Source: Kitagawia praeruptora
Taxonomy: Eukaryota > Streptophyta > Magnoliopsida > Apiales > Apiaceae
Direction: 5' to 3'
Assembly: GCA_037693485.1 (NCBI GenBank)
Contig: CM075345.1
Span: forward strand, 83,272,001 to 83,336,000
DNA: 64,000 nt
Positions 1-10,877 of the stretch are shown here, piece after piece. How positions within the stretch are numbered: the first letter of the stretch is position 1; each line of letters begins with the position of its first letter. The position numbers were made by a program, and so were the translations under genes. Below the pieces are notes generated by a model. That model searched no databases. It was not told the DNA's origin and saw only the letters and a program-made list of their open reading frames with translations.

Positions 1-3000
1 TCAGACTTATGGATTTGAATATGTTGCACCAGCCGTCTAATTTCAATCACATCATTATGGTTCGAAGATGGCAAGTCCCAAGTCCCATTTCGGAGGTAGA
101 CATTGATACTGACTGTACTAGTGGACTCAGCTGTAGATACAATGGATGGGGCAATATCCAGAAGGGGTTTTTTTTGGACCCAGGGATCATGCCAGAAGAG
201 GAAATCAGAGTTTTCTCCTATGTTATAGTGTACATACTGAAGGGCACGCGGCCTCGCCTTGAACAATTTCCTTACAATCCAACATGAGCGATATGGCATT
301 TTAGAAGTCCAGAATTCCTTCTTTGCCAGCAAAGCTTTATGGAACCAAGCTATCCAGAGAGAGTTAGAGGTGGGCTGAATGATGCGCCACAGCTGATAAA
401 GAATGGCTGCTTCATTCCATTCAAAAAGATTTCGAATGCCAAGACCCCCTTCCGCTTTTGGTTTGCAACATTCCTCCCATCCAACTTTATACTGACACTT
501 CCCATCCGGTTTGTAGAAACCTCCCCAAAGGAACTTGAAAAAAAGAGCATTGATCTTTTTTAGGATTCCTTTCGGAAGGAAGAGAAACATACTCCAATAT
601 CCCACAATACTGACCAGTATGGCTTTGATCAGTTGGAGACGCCCTGCAAAATTAAGAAATCTAGTTGTCCACAGCTCCATTTTGCTGCACAATCTACTAA
701 TCAGAGTCTGACAGTCATTCTTGTTGAGCATTCCTGTGATAAGAGGAAGCCCCGGGTAGGTGATAGGCATATGACCTCTTTGGAACCCTGAGTGAGAAAG
801 AATAGCATCAGTCACATCCTGTCTAACATTAGCAAAGAAGGATGTAGTCTTGGAGATGTTTGGCTTTAGGTTCGAACAGTTTTGGAATAGCTTGATCCCA
901 TCTAGCAGAGCTGAGACTGACCTAAGATCACCATGACTAAACAGGAGTACATCATCAGCAAAAATAATGTGATTTAGTTTTACTTCCTTAGTTCTCCAAT
1001 GGAATTTGAAGTTAGGGTCCGCAGTTTTCTTATCCAGACATGCTGAGAGAGCCTCCATGACAATCACGAACAGATAAGGGGATAGAGGATCCCCCTGTCT
1101 CAGGCCAGATTCCCCTCTGAAAAACCCTTCCAAACTACCATTCAACTTTACAGAAAACATTGTGGAAGTGATACATTTTTCCAGCCACTTAATGTACTGA
1201 TTGGGAAACCTCATTTTCCCCATGATTGTAAACAGGAAATTCCAGTTTAGGGAGTCAAAAGCCTTATGAATGTCTAGCTTTATAGCACATCGAGGCTGAC
1301 CTGTATTGCCATTATAGTCCTTGCATAAGGCTTGAGCAAGGAAAATATTGTCACCAATGGATCTCCTAGCTACAAAAGCAGATTGTACCGGGGAAATGAT
1401 GGAGGGAAGGACAACTTTTAGCCTCTTGGCTAGCATAGAAGAAATGCATTTATACAATACATTACAACAGGAGATTGGCCTAAAGTGTTGCATTTCAGAT
1501 GGGTTAGGCTGTTTAGGAACTAAACATATGGAAGCATCATTTATTACTCTAGGCAAGTGCAATGTGTTAAAGAAATACATGATACCTTTAGTCACATCAT
1601 TTCCTACCAGGTGCCAAACAGCCAAGTAAAATTCAACTGTGAACCCATCCGGCCCAGGGCTCTTGTTCTTAGCCATTCTTTTTAATGTGGTCAGTACTTC
1701 ACTCTCAGAAAACGGGGCAGCCATAAGGTTAACCTGGGAATCAGAGAGAGATGGTAGAGGGATATCATTAGGAAAATCTGCTACCTCAGATGATTTCCCC
1801 AGAATATTTTTATAGAAATCCGTTGCAACTTTAGCCATGTCCGCATGTGAAGAGTGTGAGACTCCCTCCGAGTCGGTGAGAGTAGTAATCTTGTTAGTGT
1901 TCCAGTTCCCTCTGCAAGAATTATAGAAAAACTTACTGTTGCCATCTCCAAGTTTTAGCCATTGAATTCTGGATTTCTGCTTTAAAAACTGCTCCTCTAG
2001 CCTTAAAGCTGCTGAATAGTTCTCAATAAATTCCTTTTCTTCTTCAAAGTATGCAGCAGTAGGGTTAGCAGGCATTGAGTCCTGGAACTGAGAGAGAGCA
2101 TCCCGAGACTGGATCACTAGATTGTGAATATCCCCCATCTTTCTATTTAGTTCCTTTAGAGCCACCTTTACATTCTTGAGTTTCGACGTTAGGATAAACC
2201 AAGGATTCCCCTCAACCTCTAAAGACCATGCTTTCTCCACTGAGCCCAAAAAGTCTGGATTATCAATAAGGTGATTAAAAAATTGAAAGGGCTTCGCTCC
2301 AGAGGAGAAACTAGTGCCAAGTGAAGTAATAGCAGGGCAATGGTCAGATAAGCCCCGTGACAAGAATTCCACCGTGGAGCAAGGGAACACTGAATGCCAT
2401 TCCGGGTTTACTAACACACGATCTAACTTTCTGAACTTTGGCTGAGAGATATTACTATCCCACCATGTGAAGAAGTGGCCTGAGTACCGGAGATCAGTGA
2501 GGCCGTTGGCAAGCAAGAACTGTTTAAACTCCTCCATTCCAGTAGTCCAATCTAGGGAGCCTCCTTGTTTTTCATCAATACTAATACAAGAGTTGAAGTC
2601 ACCACATAGAGCCCATGCTGTGCCATTCAAACCATGCGCTATGCCTGCCAAATCAGACCATAGAGGTCTACGGTCAATCATATCATTAAGGCCATACACA
2701 AAAGAGATAACAAAACTTGTGTTGCTCTCAAGAAGGGTAACAGAGCTTGTGATATGCTGAGAAGAGGACGTAAGAACCAAAATTTTCCATATAGAGGGAT
2801 TCCACCCCAGCCATATACGGCCTCCCGGATGATGATCATAGTTAAAGCACCACTGAAACCGTGGATTAATGGTCCGAGAGATAATCCTAACAACGTCAGT
2901 TTGGACATGTGTTTCCAATAGACCTACCAGAGACAGTTTATTTTTAAAGATGAAGTCCCTGATAAAACCAACTTTATTGTTAAGGCCTCTAACGTTGTAG

Positions 3001-3017
3001 GAACAAAAAATAGTCAT
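1..3017 (-). CDS. L1-a ORF2: endonuclease-reverse transcriptase (partial, runs off window)
   Basis: ORF2 starts with MTIF at 3017 and stays in one frame to the window edge, about 1005 codons with no stop seen. The N-terminus is an APE-type endonuclease (start SYNVRGLNNK, GDFNSC near 2600, SDHCPA near 2345). The reverse transcriptase follows, with LDIHKAFDSLNW, GLRQGDPLSPYLF (about 1067-1105) and the FADD catalytic box (about 951-963). The segment at the left edge is the start of the zf-RVT-type region. At 1112-1120 and at 193-200, where L1-c carries stops, this copy keeps sense codons. The enzyme nicks target DNA and reverse-transcribes from the 3' tail. Whether it is intact cannot be judged beyond position 1. 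Confidence 0.88.
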   Translation of the reverse strand, partial: MTIFCSYNVRGLNNKVGFIRDFIFKNKLSLVGLLETHVQTDVVRIISRTINPRFQWCFNYDHHPGGRIWLGWNPSIWKILVLTSSSQHITSSVTLLESNTSFVISFVYGLNDMIDRRPLWSDLAGIAHGLNGTAWALCGDFNSCISIDEKQGGSLDWTTGMEEFKQFLLANGLTDLRYSGHFFTWWDSNISQPKFRKLDRVLVNPEWHSVFPCSTVEFLSRGLSDHCPAITSLGTSFSSGAKPFQFFNHLIDNPDFLGSVEKAWSLEVEGNPWFILTSKLKNVKVALKELNRKMGDIHNLVIQSRDALSQFQDSMPANPTAAYFEEEKEFIENYSAALRLEEQFLKQKSRIQWLKLGDGNSKFFYNSCRGNWNTNKITTLTDSEGVSHSSHADMAKVATDFYKNILGKSSEVADFPNDIPLPSLSDSQVNLMAAPFSESEVLTTLKRMAKNKSPGPDGFTVEFYLAVWHLVGNDVTKGIMYFFNTLHLPRVINDASICLVPKQPNPSEMQHFRPISCCNVLYKCISSMLAKRLKVVLPSIISPVQSAFVARRSIGDNIFLAQALCKDYNGNTGQPRCAIKLDIHKAFDSLNWNFLFTIMGKMRFPNQYIKWLEKCITSTMFSVKLNGSLEGFFRGESGLRQGDPLSPYLFVIVMEALSACLDKKTADPNFKFHWRTKEVKLNHIIFADDVLLFSHGDLRSVSALLDGIKLFQNCSNLKPNISKTTSFFANVRQDVTDAILSHSGFQRGHMPITYPGLPLITGMLNKNDCQTLISRLCSKMELWTTRFLNFAGRLQLIKAILVSIVGYWSMFLFLPKGILKKINALFFKFLWGGFYKPDGKCQYKVGWEECCKPKAEGGLGIRNLFEWNEAAILYQLWRIIQPTSNSLWIAWFHKALLAKKEFWTSKMPYRSCWIVRKLFKARPRALQYVHYNIGENSDFLFWHDPWVQKKPLLDIAPSIVSTAESTSTVSINVYLRNGTWDLPSSNHNDVIEIRRLVQHIQIHKS

Positions 3018-3024
3018 AATAGAT

Positions 3025-4833
3025 TTATGACCTAGAGGAAGGGGTACGACCCCCCCTACCCCCTCTTTTTACTTTCTTGTATGGCTTTGGAGTTCTCGAG
3101 CCATGTTTCATTGCTATCTCATCAACCACAATGTTCTGAAACGGCTGAAGATTGGTAACTTTCGGAGATATACTTGGCGACGTCACTGGCTTTCTTTTAG
3201 AACGAACCTCCGTCCACTCCTTGTCTACATCCTCTTCTGTAACATCTACCTGGTGGTTGGGGGTTAGCTTGTCCCCAACTGTATTGCTTATGTGGCTGGC
3301 TTCCTTCTCTAAAACCCCTTCCTTCTGCTCAACCACCACCTTCTGTTGATGACCTTCATTTACCTTACCAATTTCGTCCACTTTATCTTTTCCTTTGTCG
3401 TTTTGGCCAGAAGGAGCCCCTTTTGTATGGATTGAACCCCCTGCCGCCCATTCTCTAGAAGCCACCGGGCAAACACTAATGGTGTGGCCAAGTGATTTAC
3501 AGTGGCTGCATACCATTGGCTTATTAATGTATGAAACTTTAACCTCAACTATGGAACCATCCAGGTCCACCACTTTGAGGGTTGGTGGTAATGGATCCCC
3601 CACTTCATACTGCACGCACATTTTTGCAAATGGAAGGATTTCTAGCTCAGATGTAAGGGCATCTGCCCCTAGGGGCTTACCAATGGCACTAGCAACACGG
3701 CCCAGTCCCTCTTGCGTCCAGTAACAATCTGGTAGATTGGCTAGCTTAACCCATAACGGCATCGAGGTAACAGATTCTGAGCGTTCGTTGAAACCCCAAT
3801 CAGTTAATACCAGAGGCCTTTTATCAAAGTACCACGTACCTTTGTTAAGAACCGCATTCTTTTCATTGGAAGAGTTGAACCTAAAGACATAGGTGGACTC
3901 ATTACGTTGAGAGACCATGGTGAGGCCTCTCCTCCAGGCTGAAAAAGCCACCTCCTTAACTCTCTTAAACGATAGAGTCCCTTTGGTAAATTTACCCACA
4001 ATGCAACATTTGAATTTTTCCGCACCTTTCTTGAGGACATCCTCTGGGGGGGATACAACATCTGATCCTTCAGTTGGAGGCACGTAATCAAATTTCACTT
4101 CCTTGACAGGGCCCGGGGCCGCTCTTAAAACCGAAGACCAGGACTTTGCGCCTTTTGACCCCATTTCAGTCTTCTCGTCCTTCTCCCCATTTTTGGTGCT
4201 CTCCTTTCTTACTTTATCTGCAAGAGGTTCCTGTTTGCCTGTTTCCTGTTGACTCCTCGAGCTTTCACCCCTTTCCATGCCCCCAGGTGGGGCATTTTTT
4301 AGGATTCCTTTAACAGCTCCCACCCCCTTCTCACTGGCAGCCGTGCTCTTAGGTACTTCCTTGCTAGAGAAGATGGGAAGACCCATCTCATCCCTACCAT
4401 CAATGAAACGCACTGGGCTTACTAACCCTGCATTAAATCTCTCCTTTTCCTTCAAGATTTCTTTTTCAACTTCACTCACCGAAAAACCCTTCTTGGCAAG
4501 AAAGCTATGGATATCCATCATTTGGTTGCGGAGCTTTATAAGATCCTCTCTCTCATACTTATTGTTCGCAGCCACACCCTTTGCTACCATATGTATCGTT
4601 TCTCTCTCTATCGCATCTCTAGCAGTCTCATATGAAGCTTCCTCCTCATCTGAGGGTGTCTCACAGATCTTTTCAGCTGAGGTACCTCCCTGTAGGGTGG
4701 AAGGCACTACTAGGGCTGGAAAGTCCTCCACTTCTCTTCTTGCAAGCATTTCCTGAAACTTATCATCCTCCATATCCTGCATATAGCCAGGTAAACCAGA
4801 TTCAGAGTCACAATTCGAACCTTGACTCACCAT
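3025..4833 (-). CDS. L1-a ORF1: nucleic-acid-binding protein (DUF4283-like, CCHC zinc knuckle)
   Basis: Plant L1 ORF1, about 602 residues from the MVSQ start; an upstream in-frame ATG adds only five residues, and L1-b and L1-c align with the MVSQ start. The N-terminal 130 residues are acidic and then charged and helical. Residues about 270-410 form a DUF4283-type region with the typical FNSSNEKNAVL...WYFDKRPLVLTDW segment. A CX2CX4HX4C zinc knuckle lies at about 442-455. The C-terminus is basic and RGG-rich (KRGGRGGR). In this family ORF1 coats the element RNA and forms the RNP. The stop lies 7 nt before the ORF2 start, which suggests termination-reinitiation. The ORF is uninterrupted. A similar RGG-rich tail ends several of the non-autonomous ORFs nearby. 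Confidence 0.9.
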   Translation of the reverse strand: MVSQGSNCDSESGLPGYMQDMEDDKFQEMLARREVEDFPALVVPSTLQGGTSAEKICETPSDEEEASYETARDAIERETIHMVAKGVAANNKYEREDLIKLRNQMMDIHSFLAKKGFSVSEVEKEILKEKERFNAGLVSPVRFIDGRDEMGLPIFSSKEVPKSTAASEKGVGAVKGILKNAPPGGMERGESSRSQQETGKQEPLADKVRKESTKNGEKDEKTEMGSKGAKSWSSVLRAAPGPVKEVKFDYVPPTEGSDVVSPPEDVLKKGAEKFKCCIVGKFTKGTLSFKRVKEVAFSAWRRGLTMVSQRNESTYVFRFNSSNEKNAVLNKGTWYFDKRPLVLTDWGFNERSESVTSMPLWVKLANLPDCYWTQEGLGRVASAIGKPLGADALTSELEILPFAKMCVQYEVGDPLPPTLKVVDLDGSIVEVKVSYINKPMVCSHCKSLGHTISVCPVASREWAAGGSIHTKGAPSGQNDKGKDKVDEIGKVNEGHQQKVVVEQKEGVLEKEASHISNTVGDKLTPNHQVDVTEEDVDKEWTEVRSKRKPVTSPSISPKVTNLQPFQNIVVDEIAMKHGSRTPKPYKKVKRGGRGGRTPSSRS

Positions 4834-5762
4834 GGGAACTGACCGCAAAGAAAAAAGGAAAGAAAGAAATATAGTGTTTAGGTTTGGGGGACAGGAGAAG
4901 GTGGAAGTAAATGAAGGGAATGTGGAATTTATGATGGAGAAAGTGTTTTAGAGAATGGATCTGAAGATTAGAAAATGGCGGCTAGGTTAAGGGGTTTTAG
5001 AAAGAAGGAGGAGCTTCTCTCTCTAGGACTCTCATTTTTTGGTTTTTTTTTCGTTTAAATTCTCTACCTTCTCTCTAACCTCTCTCTAGGATCCCTGGCT
5101 AGCCGCCTCTTCTCAAAACTAAATCTAAACATCTTTCCATCAATCTAACCATAAATCCATCGCTAATCCATCTCTTTCTTCTAATCTTACACCATAAACA
5201 CCTATATTTCTTTTCCTTTTTCTTTCATGAGTCGGAAGAGGGTTACTTTCTCCGATGCTTCTTTGTCGGAGAATAGTAGTTCTATTGCTGGTCTCCTTGC
5301 TGACTCTAAAGAGTTGGTTAATGATGCTAGGGGATTGTTGGCGAAGACCCAGGTTGGGTTGGTACCGAAGATGAGTCCGAAAAGGGTTACCTTCTCAGAG
5401 AACCTTGTATCGGAGATTCCTAGAGTTGGGGGTTTTATCCTTATGGGTGAACCCATTGTTAAGTTGGGGAGTCCAGTTAGTAGCCCGAAGAGGGTCTCCT
5501 TCTCTCCGGAGGTTAGGATTTTTTTTTTTTTTTTTTTTAAAACAGATGATAGTCGTTTCTCTGCCTTCTCTCTAACCTCTCTCTAAAAACCCTAAATTTC
5601 TTCTAGCTGCCATGATTTTTCATACTATTCTACACCTTAAATCCATCAGATCTATATTTCTCCTACCCAAATCCACCTTCCCCTCCCTTATCTCCCACTG
5701 TCACCCCAAAATAAAACTCCATTTCTCTTTTTCTTCAATGGATTATGCATTTGCGTTTCTTT

Positions 5763-7946
5763 TTTTTTTTTTGCTAGTTAAAAGAATTTATACCAAAGGG
5801 AACAGATAATACATATCTAGGGGCATACCCCGCGATACAACATCCATGCTAAAACAACTAAACAACATGATACAAGAATAAGGAGGTAAATCCTACTCAA
5901 CGTTACAGATGTACCTAGCCTATTCTTTTACATGATAAATAAGAGGATGGTCGGGTCTTGCCGAACCCAACCCTTAAACAAGTTACATGAGAATAGTTTC
6001 TCACGCACCATACGCCTTATCTCCCCAATGACCACTGATGTAGGGTGGCCAGGACCATGGTTGTGCATGCGGTAGTTACGCTCTTTCCAAATATGATAAA
6101 TATCTGTGCTAAAAAACAGATGGGCAATTGGTTCCTCCTTAGCCTGTAGCTGACTAACCGTGCAGTTGCCTGACTGACAATTGGACCAGTTTCGAGAGAA
6201 ACGAAATGGCATCGACCTGCTGATAATATCAAAGTATGGGCAAGCAGTGAAGATGTGGCTAATGGATTCATCATCCACCCCACACAAGACACATTTTTGA
6301 TCAACCTGCATTCCGAACAGAAGCATTCTATCCTTCGTGAGGAGCCTGTTTTTGATGGCCAACCATGCGATGAATGAGCATTTCGGGATATTGAATTTGC
6401 CCCAGACCATGTTTAGCCACTGGACATAGCTTCCTTTCACCCGCATGGAGGACCAAATAGTGGACAATTTGACATGCTTTGGAAGCATTCCATCCCACAG
6501 AATGGAATCAGACTTATGGATTTGAACATGCTGCACCATCCGTCTAATTTCAATCACATCATTATGGTTCGAAGATGGTAAGTCCCAAATCCCATTTCGA
6601 AGGTAGACATTAATAGTGACTGAACTAGTGGACTCAGCTGTAGATACAATGGAAGGGGCCATATCCAGAAGGGGCTTATTATGGACCCAAGGATCATGCC
6701 AGAATAGAAAGTCAGAGTTTTCTCCTATGTTATAGTGCACATACTGAAGGGCACGCTGCCTCGCCTTGAACAGTTTCCTTACAATCCAACATGAGCGATA
6801 TGGCATTTTGGAAGTCCAGAATTCCTTCTTTGCCAGCAAAGCTTTATGGAACCATGCTATCCATAGAGAGTTAGATGTGGGCTGAATGATGCGCCACAGC
6901 TGAAAAAGGATGGCTGCTTCATTCCATTCAAAAATATTCCGAATGCCTAGACCCCCTTCTGCTTTTGGTTTGCAACACTCCTCTCATCCAACTTTATATT
7001 GACACTTCCCATCTGGCTTGTAGAAACCTCCCCATAGGAACTTGAAAAATAGAGCATTGATCTTTTTTAGGATCCCTTTCGGAAGGAAGAGAAACATACT
7101 CCAGTACCCCACAATGCTGACCAGAATGGCTTTGATTAGTTGGAGACGCCCTGCAAAATTAAGGAATCTAGTTGTCCACATTTCCATTTTGCTGCACAGT
7201 CTAGTAATCAGTGTCTGGCAATCATTCTTGTTAAGCTTTCCTGTGATAAGAGGGAGCCCCAGGTAAGTGATGGGCATATGACCTCTTTGGAACCCTGAGT
7301 GAGAAAGAATAGCATCAGTCACGTCTTGCCTAACATTAGCAAAGAAGCATGTAGTTTTGGAGATGTTTGGCTTCAAATTCGAACAGTTTGAGAAAAGCTT
7401 GATCCCATCCAGGAGAGCCGAGACTGAACCCAAATCACCATGACTAAACAGGAAAACATCATCGGCAAATATAATGTGATTTAGCTTTACTTCCTTAGTT
7501 CTCCAATGGAATTTGAAGTTGGAGTCCACAGTCTTCTTATCCAGGCATGCTGAGAGAGCCTCCATGACAATCACGAACAGATAAGGGGATAAAGGATCCC
7601 CCTGCCTGAGGCCAGATTCCCCTTTGAAAAACCCTTCCAAACTGCCATTCAACTTTACAGAAAACATTGTTGAAGTGATACATGTTTCCAGCCACTTAAT
7701 GTACTGAGTAGGAAAACTCATTTTTCCCATGATTGCAAACAGAAAATTCCAGTTTAGGGAGTCAAAAGCCTTATGAATGTCTAGTTTTATAGCACATCGA
7801 GGCTGGCCTGAATTACCATTATAGTCCTTGCATAATGCTTGAGCAAGGAAAATATTGTCACCAATGGATCTCCTAGCTACAAAAGCAGATTGTACCGGGG
7901 AAAATATTTTTCCTTGCAGATTGCAAGGAAAATATTTTTCCCATGT
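5763..7946 (-). mobile_element. L1-d: 5'-truncated L1 inside NA2
   Basis: Minus-strand LINE fragment. Its 3' tail (complement of TTAATTAGC-like sequence, hairpin complement near 5822-5833) begins at 5763. The body is cut off in the reverse transcriptase at about 7904. The duplication is ATTTGCGTTTCTTT at 5749-5762 and 7947-7960. The last 42 bp before the right duplication are not collinear L1: they form an inverted repeat built from GCAAGGAAAATATT, which also occurs in the adjacent L1 sequence at 7853-7866. Confidence 0.9.
5928..7904 (-). pseudogene. L1-d ORF2 fragment (RT to zf-RVT), one TGA
   Basis: The C-terminal half of an L1 ORF2 in a single frame from about 7904 to the stop at 5928. 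The reverse transcriptase boxes GLRQGDPLSPYLF and FADD are present near 7580 and 7465. The C-terminus contains the cysteine-histidine segment CVLCG...SHIFTACPYF typical of zf-RVT, then WKERNYRMHN. The only lesion in the retained part is a TGA at 6984-6986, where L1-a encodes tryptophan (TGG to TGA in GWEECC). The endonuclease and the start of the RT are missing through 5' truncation, so the fragment is non-functional. Being antisense, it also breaks the NA2 ORF. Confidence 0.88.
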
Positions 7947-10877
7947 ATTTGCGTTTCTTTCTTCTGATGGAAGATTGTCTTCCCTTTCGGAGTCCACTTT
8001 CGTGGATATTAGAGTTGGACTTGGGTCCAAAAATTATGAGGAAATGGTTGTTACCATTGAAGTTTTCGTGAAAGAAACTCATAAGCTTGCGTTCCCGTTG
8101 ATGGTTTCGTATGATTCTTTGAAGACTCAGATGGGAATATCTTCATTGTCGGATACCTCTCTCCGTGTATCTGTTGAAGAGGTTGTATTCCCTACTTCAG
8201 ATGGAGATTATGGGCTCGGTTCAATGTTGAGAACTGACCTGGGTTCATGGTATGCTGTTGAAAAGGCTCTTGGGTTTTATACGCCAGGCCTTATCACAGT
8301 AGTTGGGGTTTGTTACCTAACTTATGTTGTCATGGGAAGGGGGCTGATTGTTACGGACCTTTGTTCTATTGTAGACTCTCTATCTCTTGATAAAGGAGTT
8401 AAAAATCTTAGTGATGCTTGTACAAGCTCCAGCGTCTCTGTAGTCGTATCTTTGGTGGACAACTTTGATGATTTTGTCAAAGGTCACAAGGTGTTTGATG
8501 CTTTGTCTTATCGAAGGTCGATGTTCAATTTGCTAGGTTATTCAACAACGTGGGTTGTTATTTTCGTCTCTGCCTTGCAAAGAGATGACGTTGAGGTAAG
8601 GGGTTTTCTCCGAGACCTTATTGTCTTGCAACCTATGGTAATGGAGACTCTTGTTAATGATACTACTGGGTCATTGGTGCCTCCAATGGATGTTGGTTTA
8701 GCTTTTCTTATTTCCAAAGGGAAGGCCATTCCTTTTTATAGGATGGAAGCAGGGGATGGCCTTGCGCATCTTCTGTTTGACGATTTGTCCCATCTAATGT
8801 TTGATGGCTATTTCGATGATGAGGTTGAAGTCGGGCAATGGTTGCCATTGCAGAATTCAACTTACCATGGTGCAGGTTTGTATTTTGAGGCATGCTTGCC
8901 TCTGATTACTTGGAATGATGAAATGTTTGTTAGTCTTTCTACTTGGAGAGTTGTGAAGTGGAAAGTTTTAAGGGAATGCTGGATTAGAAGTGGTGCAAGC
9001 ATTCTTGAATATGTTGATGATATTCGGGTGTTTGATTCTAGGCTAGCTTATGGAAATGACATTGTTAGTTTGAACGCCATCAAGGTAACCAGCAAGTCAG
9101 GAAACATGGAGCAGGATTGGGGCCAGAAATGGCATATTCTTTTGCAAATGGTGAATTTGAAGAGAACTACTGTAGCGCTAAGTGTTCTTAAACCGAGCTT
9201 TCTTAATTGAAATAGGAATGGAGATTCTTGCAACAAGAATGATTTGAATGATGGGGGTGTTGGTTGTGTACGTTCAGAGTTCACTTTCATTCTATCATGT
9301 TTTGATGGTTTGAAAAGGGATAATTTTGTTAACCAAGTGGATTTTGGCTTTGCTCCATTCGGAGAGATTGAGAACGAGTTCTGCCATGACGTTTCTCTCT
9401 ACGATAGCATCTTGCTGTTGAACATTACGTTTGTATTGCCAAAGGGTTTTCATTACGGTGACGCTCATTTTGAGCGCGTTGATTCTGTTAGATGGGTGCC
9501 CTTTAAGGGTGCTAATGTTAAGTATCAGTTTATTGATAGTTCTCTACTGGGTGTAGAGGGAATGGATGTGGTTTCTTTTGTGGTGATTCTTAACGTATCT
9601 GAGCGGCGCACGATTAGAGAAGGGGCTAACCCTTGTTTCAAGATGCAGATTGCTCATCAGGCTGCTGTGAGTTTTTTTGGGGGTTTTATCATTAAAGGAA
9701 TGAAGTCCAGATCTGGAAATATGGAATTCAGGTTAAGTTTTTCAGGGTCTTGTGATGAGATAACTGCTGTTAGGGGGGCATCCTTGCATTGGCTGTTCGT
9801 CAAGATAGGTGACCAGTTCTCCGGGCTCCTGAATGAACGCTGCATTGTTGGGACGATTTATGACTGGCATGGAAACGTTGGTATCTTCATTAATGGGTAT
9901 GTTCTCAACTATTGGGAACGATCTAATAGAAGCATTCGTGCTGGTCTGGGCAGAGTTCCTTTCACTTTGCTAAAAGATGCTAAGACTTCTGATAAGGCGG
10001 AATTGAAGAAGTGTTCACTGAAAAGACTACTGGCATGGTGGACATTTGCTCGGAATGTTTTTTACATTGCGGATGCGAGAATTGGTTCCGTGCTGCAATG
10101 CAGACGGAAATTGAAAATGTATTTTTTCGGTGTTTATAGAAAATGTGTGCTATGCTCGGAAGAGATACACGGTGGCGGTGTGTGGTATATCCACCATTGT
10201 GGTTTACACGTGCGGGATGCGCCTTTTGCTGGGCAGGTTTATGGAATTTCTTGGCAGGTTATGTTGCTGGGTGGGATGGCGGCCCGAAGATGGAGGCCGA
10301 AGGATTTGATGCCAGTAGGCATAGTTAATTTTCTGTATCAGGCATAGATCTTTTGTTGTTTTAAAACTAGGTTTTCTAGTTTCTCCTATGTAGAAGCATT
10401 TTGTTGCTTGTTGTTTGTTGATTTCGCGGGGTATGCCCCTAGAATTGTACCAGTTGTTCCCGTGGGTATAAAATTTTAATTAGCAAAAAAAAAAAAGGTT
10501 AGGATTTTTTACCCTAGTCTGCACGGTGCCCCTTCTACTGAGTTAGTTAAGGGGGAACAGGTCTCGAAGAAGGTCAGTTTTTCGGCGGAGGTCAAGGTTT
10601 ATTACCCTTGTCTTTCTACTGGGTTAGTTAATGGGGAGCAGGATTTGTTGACTCAATCGACTCAATCCGGTGAGAGATTGCAGCCATCTGGTTACAAGCA
10701 AATGGAGTATGATAGCGACTCTCTGGGCTTGGATGGTTGTGGGTTTCATCCTATTGCGGTAAATGGTGAGGTTTCTCTTTGCAAAGAGGAACTTATAAAG
10801 AACGCCCGCCAACTGGTTGATGGAAGTCCTGTGAAGGCCTCGGAAGCCCAGTCTCTTTCTAAGGAATTGATGGGGAG

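Larger units (their letters stand above)
1..5034 (-). mobile_element. L1-a: L1-type LINE, both ORFs open, 3' end outside window
   Basis: Minus-strand non-LTR retrotransposon. The 5' end is the GAGAGTCC motif at about 5034, followed by a 200-bp UTR with the family landmarks AGCCGCC and ACACTATATTTCTT. Then come ORF1 (4833-3025) and ORF2 (3017 to beyond position 1), separated by 7 nt. The C-terminal domain of ORF2 and the 3' tail lie outside the window, so no target-site duplication can be checked. Its 5' end sits head-to-head with the 5' end of NA1. It is the best candidate here for a source of the retrotransposition machinery, because I find no stop or frameshift in either ORF. Confidence 0.9.
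5738..10347 (+). pseudogene. NA2 ORF: class 2 V/L/F-rich protein, split by L1-d, one TGA
   Basis: Starts at ATG 5738, is interrupted after 5762 by L1-d and resumes at 7961 in the same frame. An in-frame TGA at 9208-9210 separates two long halves (to 9210 and to 10347). Apart from L1-d this is the only lesion found. The product would be about 800 residues, rich in V, L and F, with no domain I recognise. Short motifs are shared with other class 2 ORFs: VKGHKVFD (NA10 has VTKGHKLFD), GDGLAHLLFDDLS (NA14 has GDSLTHLLFDGLS) and a SRSGNM segment (NA12 has TRTGNY). A frame that opens at 7855 is not the native start; its first 30 codons are antisense L1-d. Confidence 0.7.
5525..10496 (+). mobile_element. 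NA2: class 2 non-autonomous LINE-like element inside NA1
   Basis: Inserted in the NA1 ORF. The target-site duplication is GGTTAGGATTTTTT at 5511-5524 and 10497-10510. About 22 extra bases (a T run, then AAAACAG) precede the family start at 5547 (ATGATAGTCGTTTCTCTG), followed by CTCTCTAACCTCTCTCT. The 3' hairpin is at 10428-10439, followed by TATAAAATTTTAATTAGC and poly(A) to 10496. L1-d is nested at 5763-7946, within codons 4-9 of the ORF. Confidence 0.88.

Noticed and set aside
7855..7946. Start of a 451-codon plus ORF reading MSPMDLLATKADCTGE
   Set aside because: Antisense L1-d sequence joined to the NA2 frame; the same peptide appears antisense in other L1 copies (1348, 36280).
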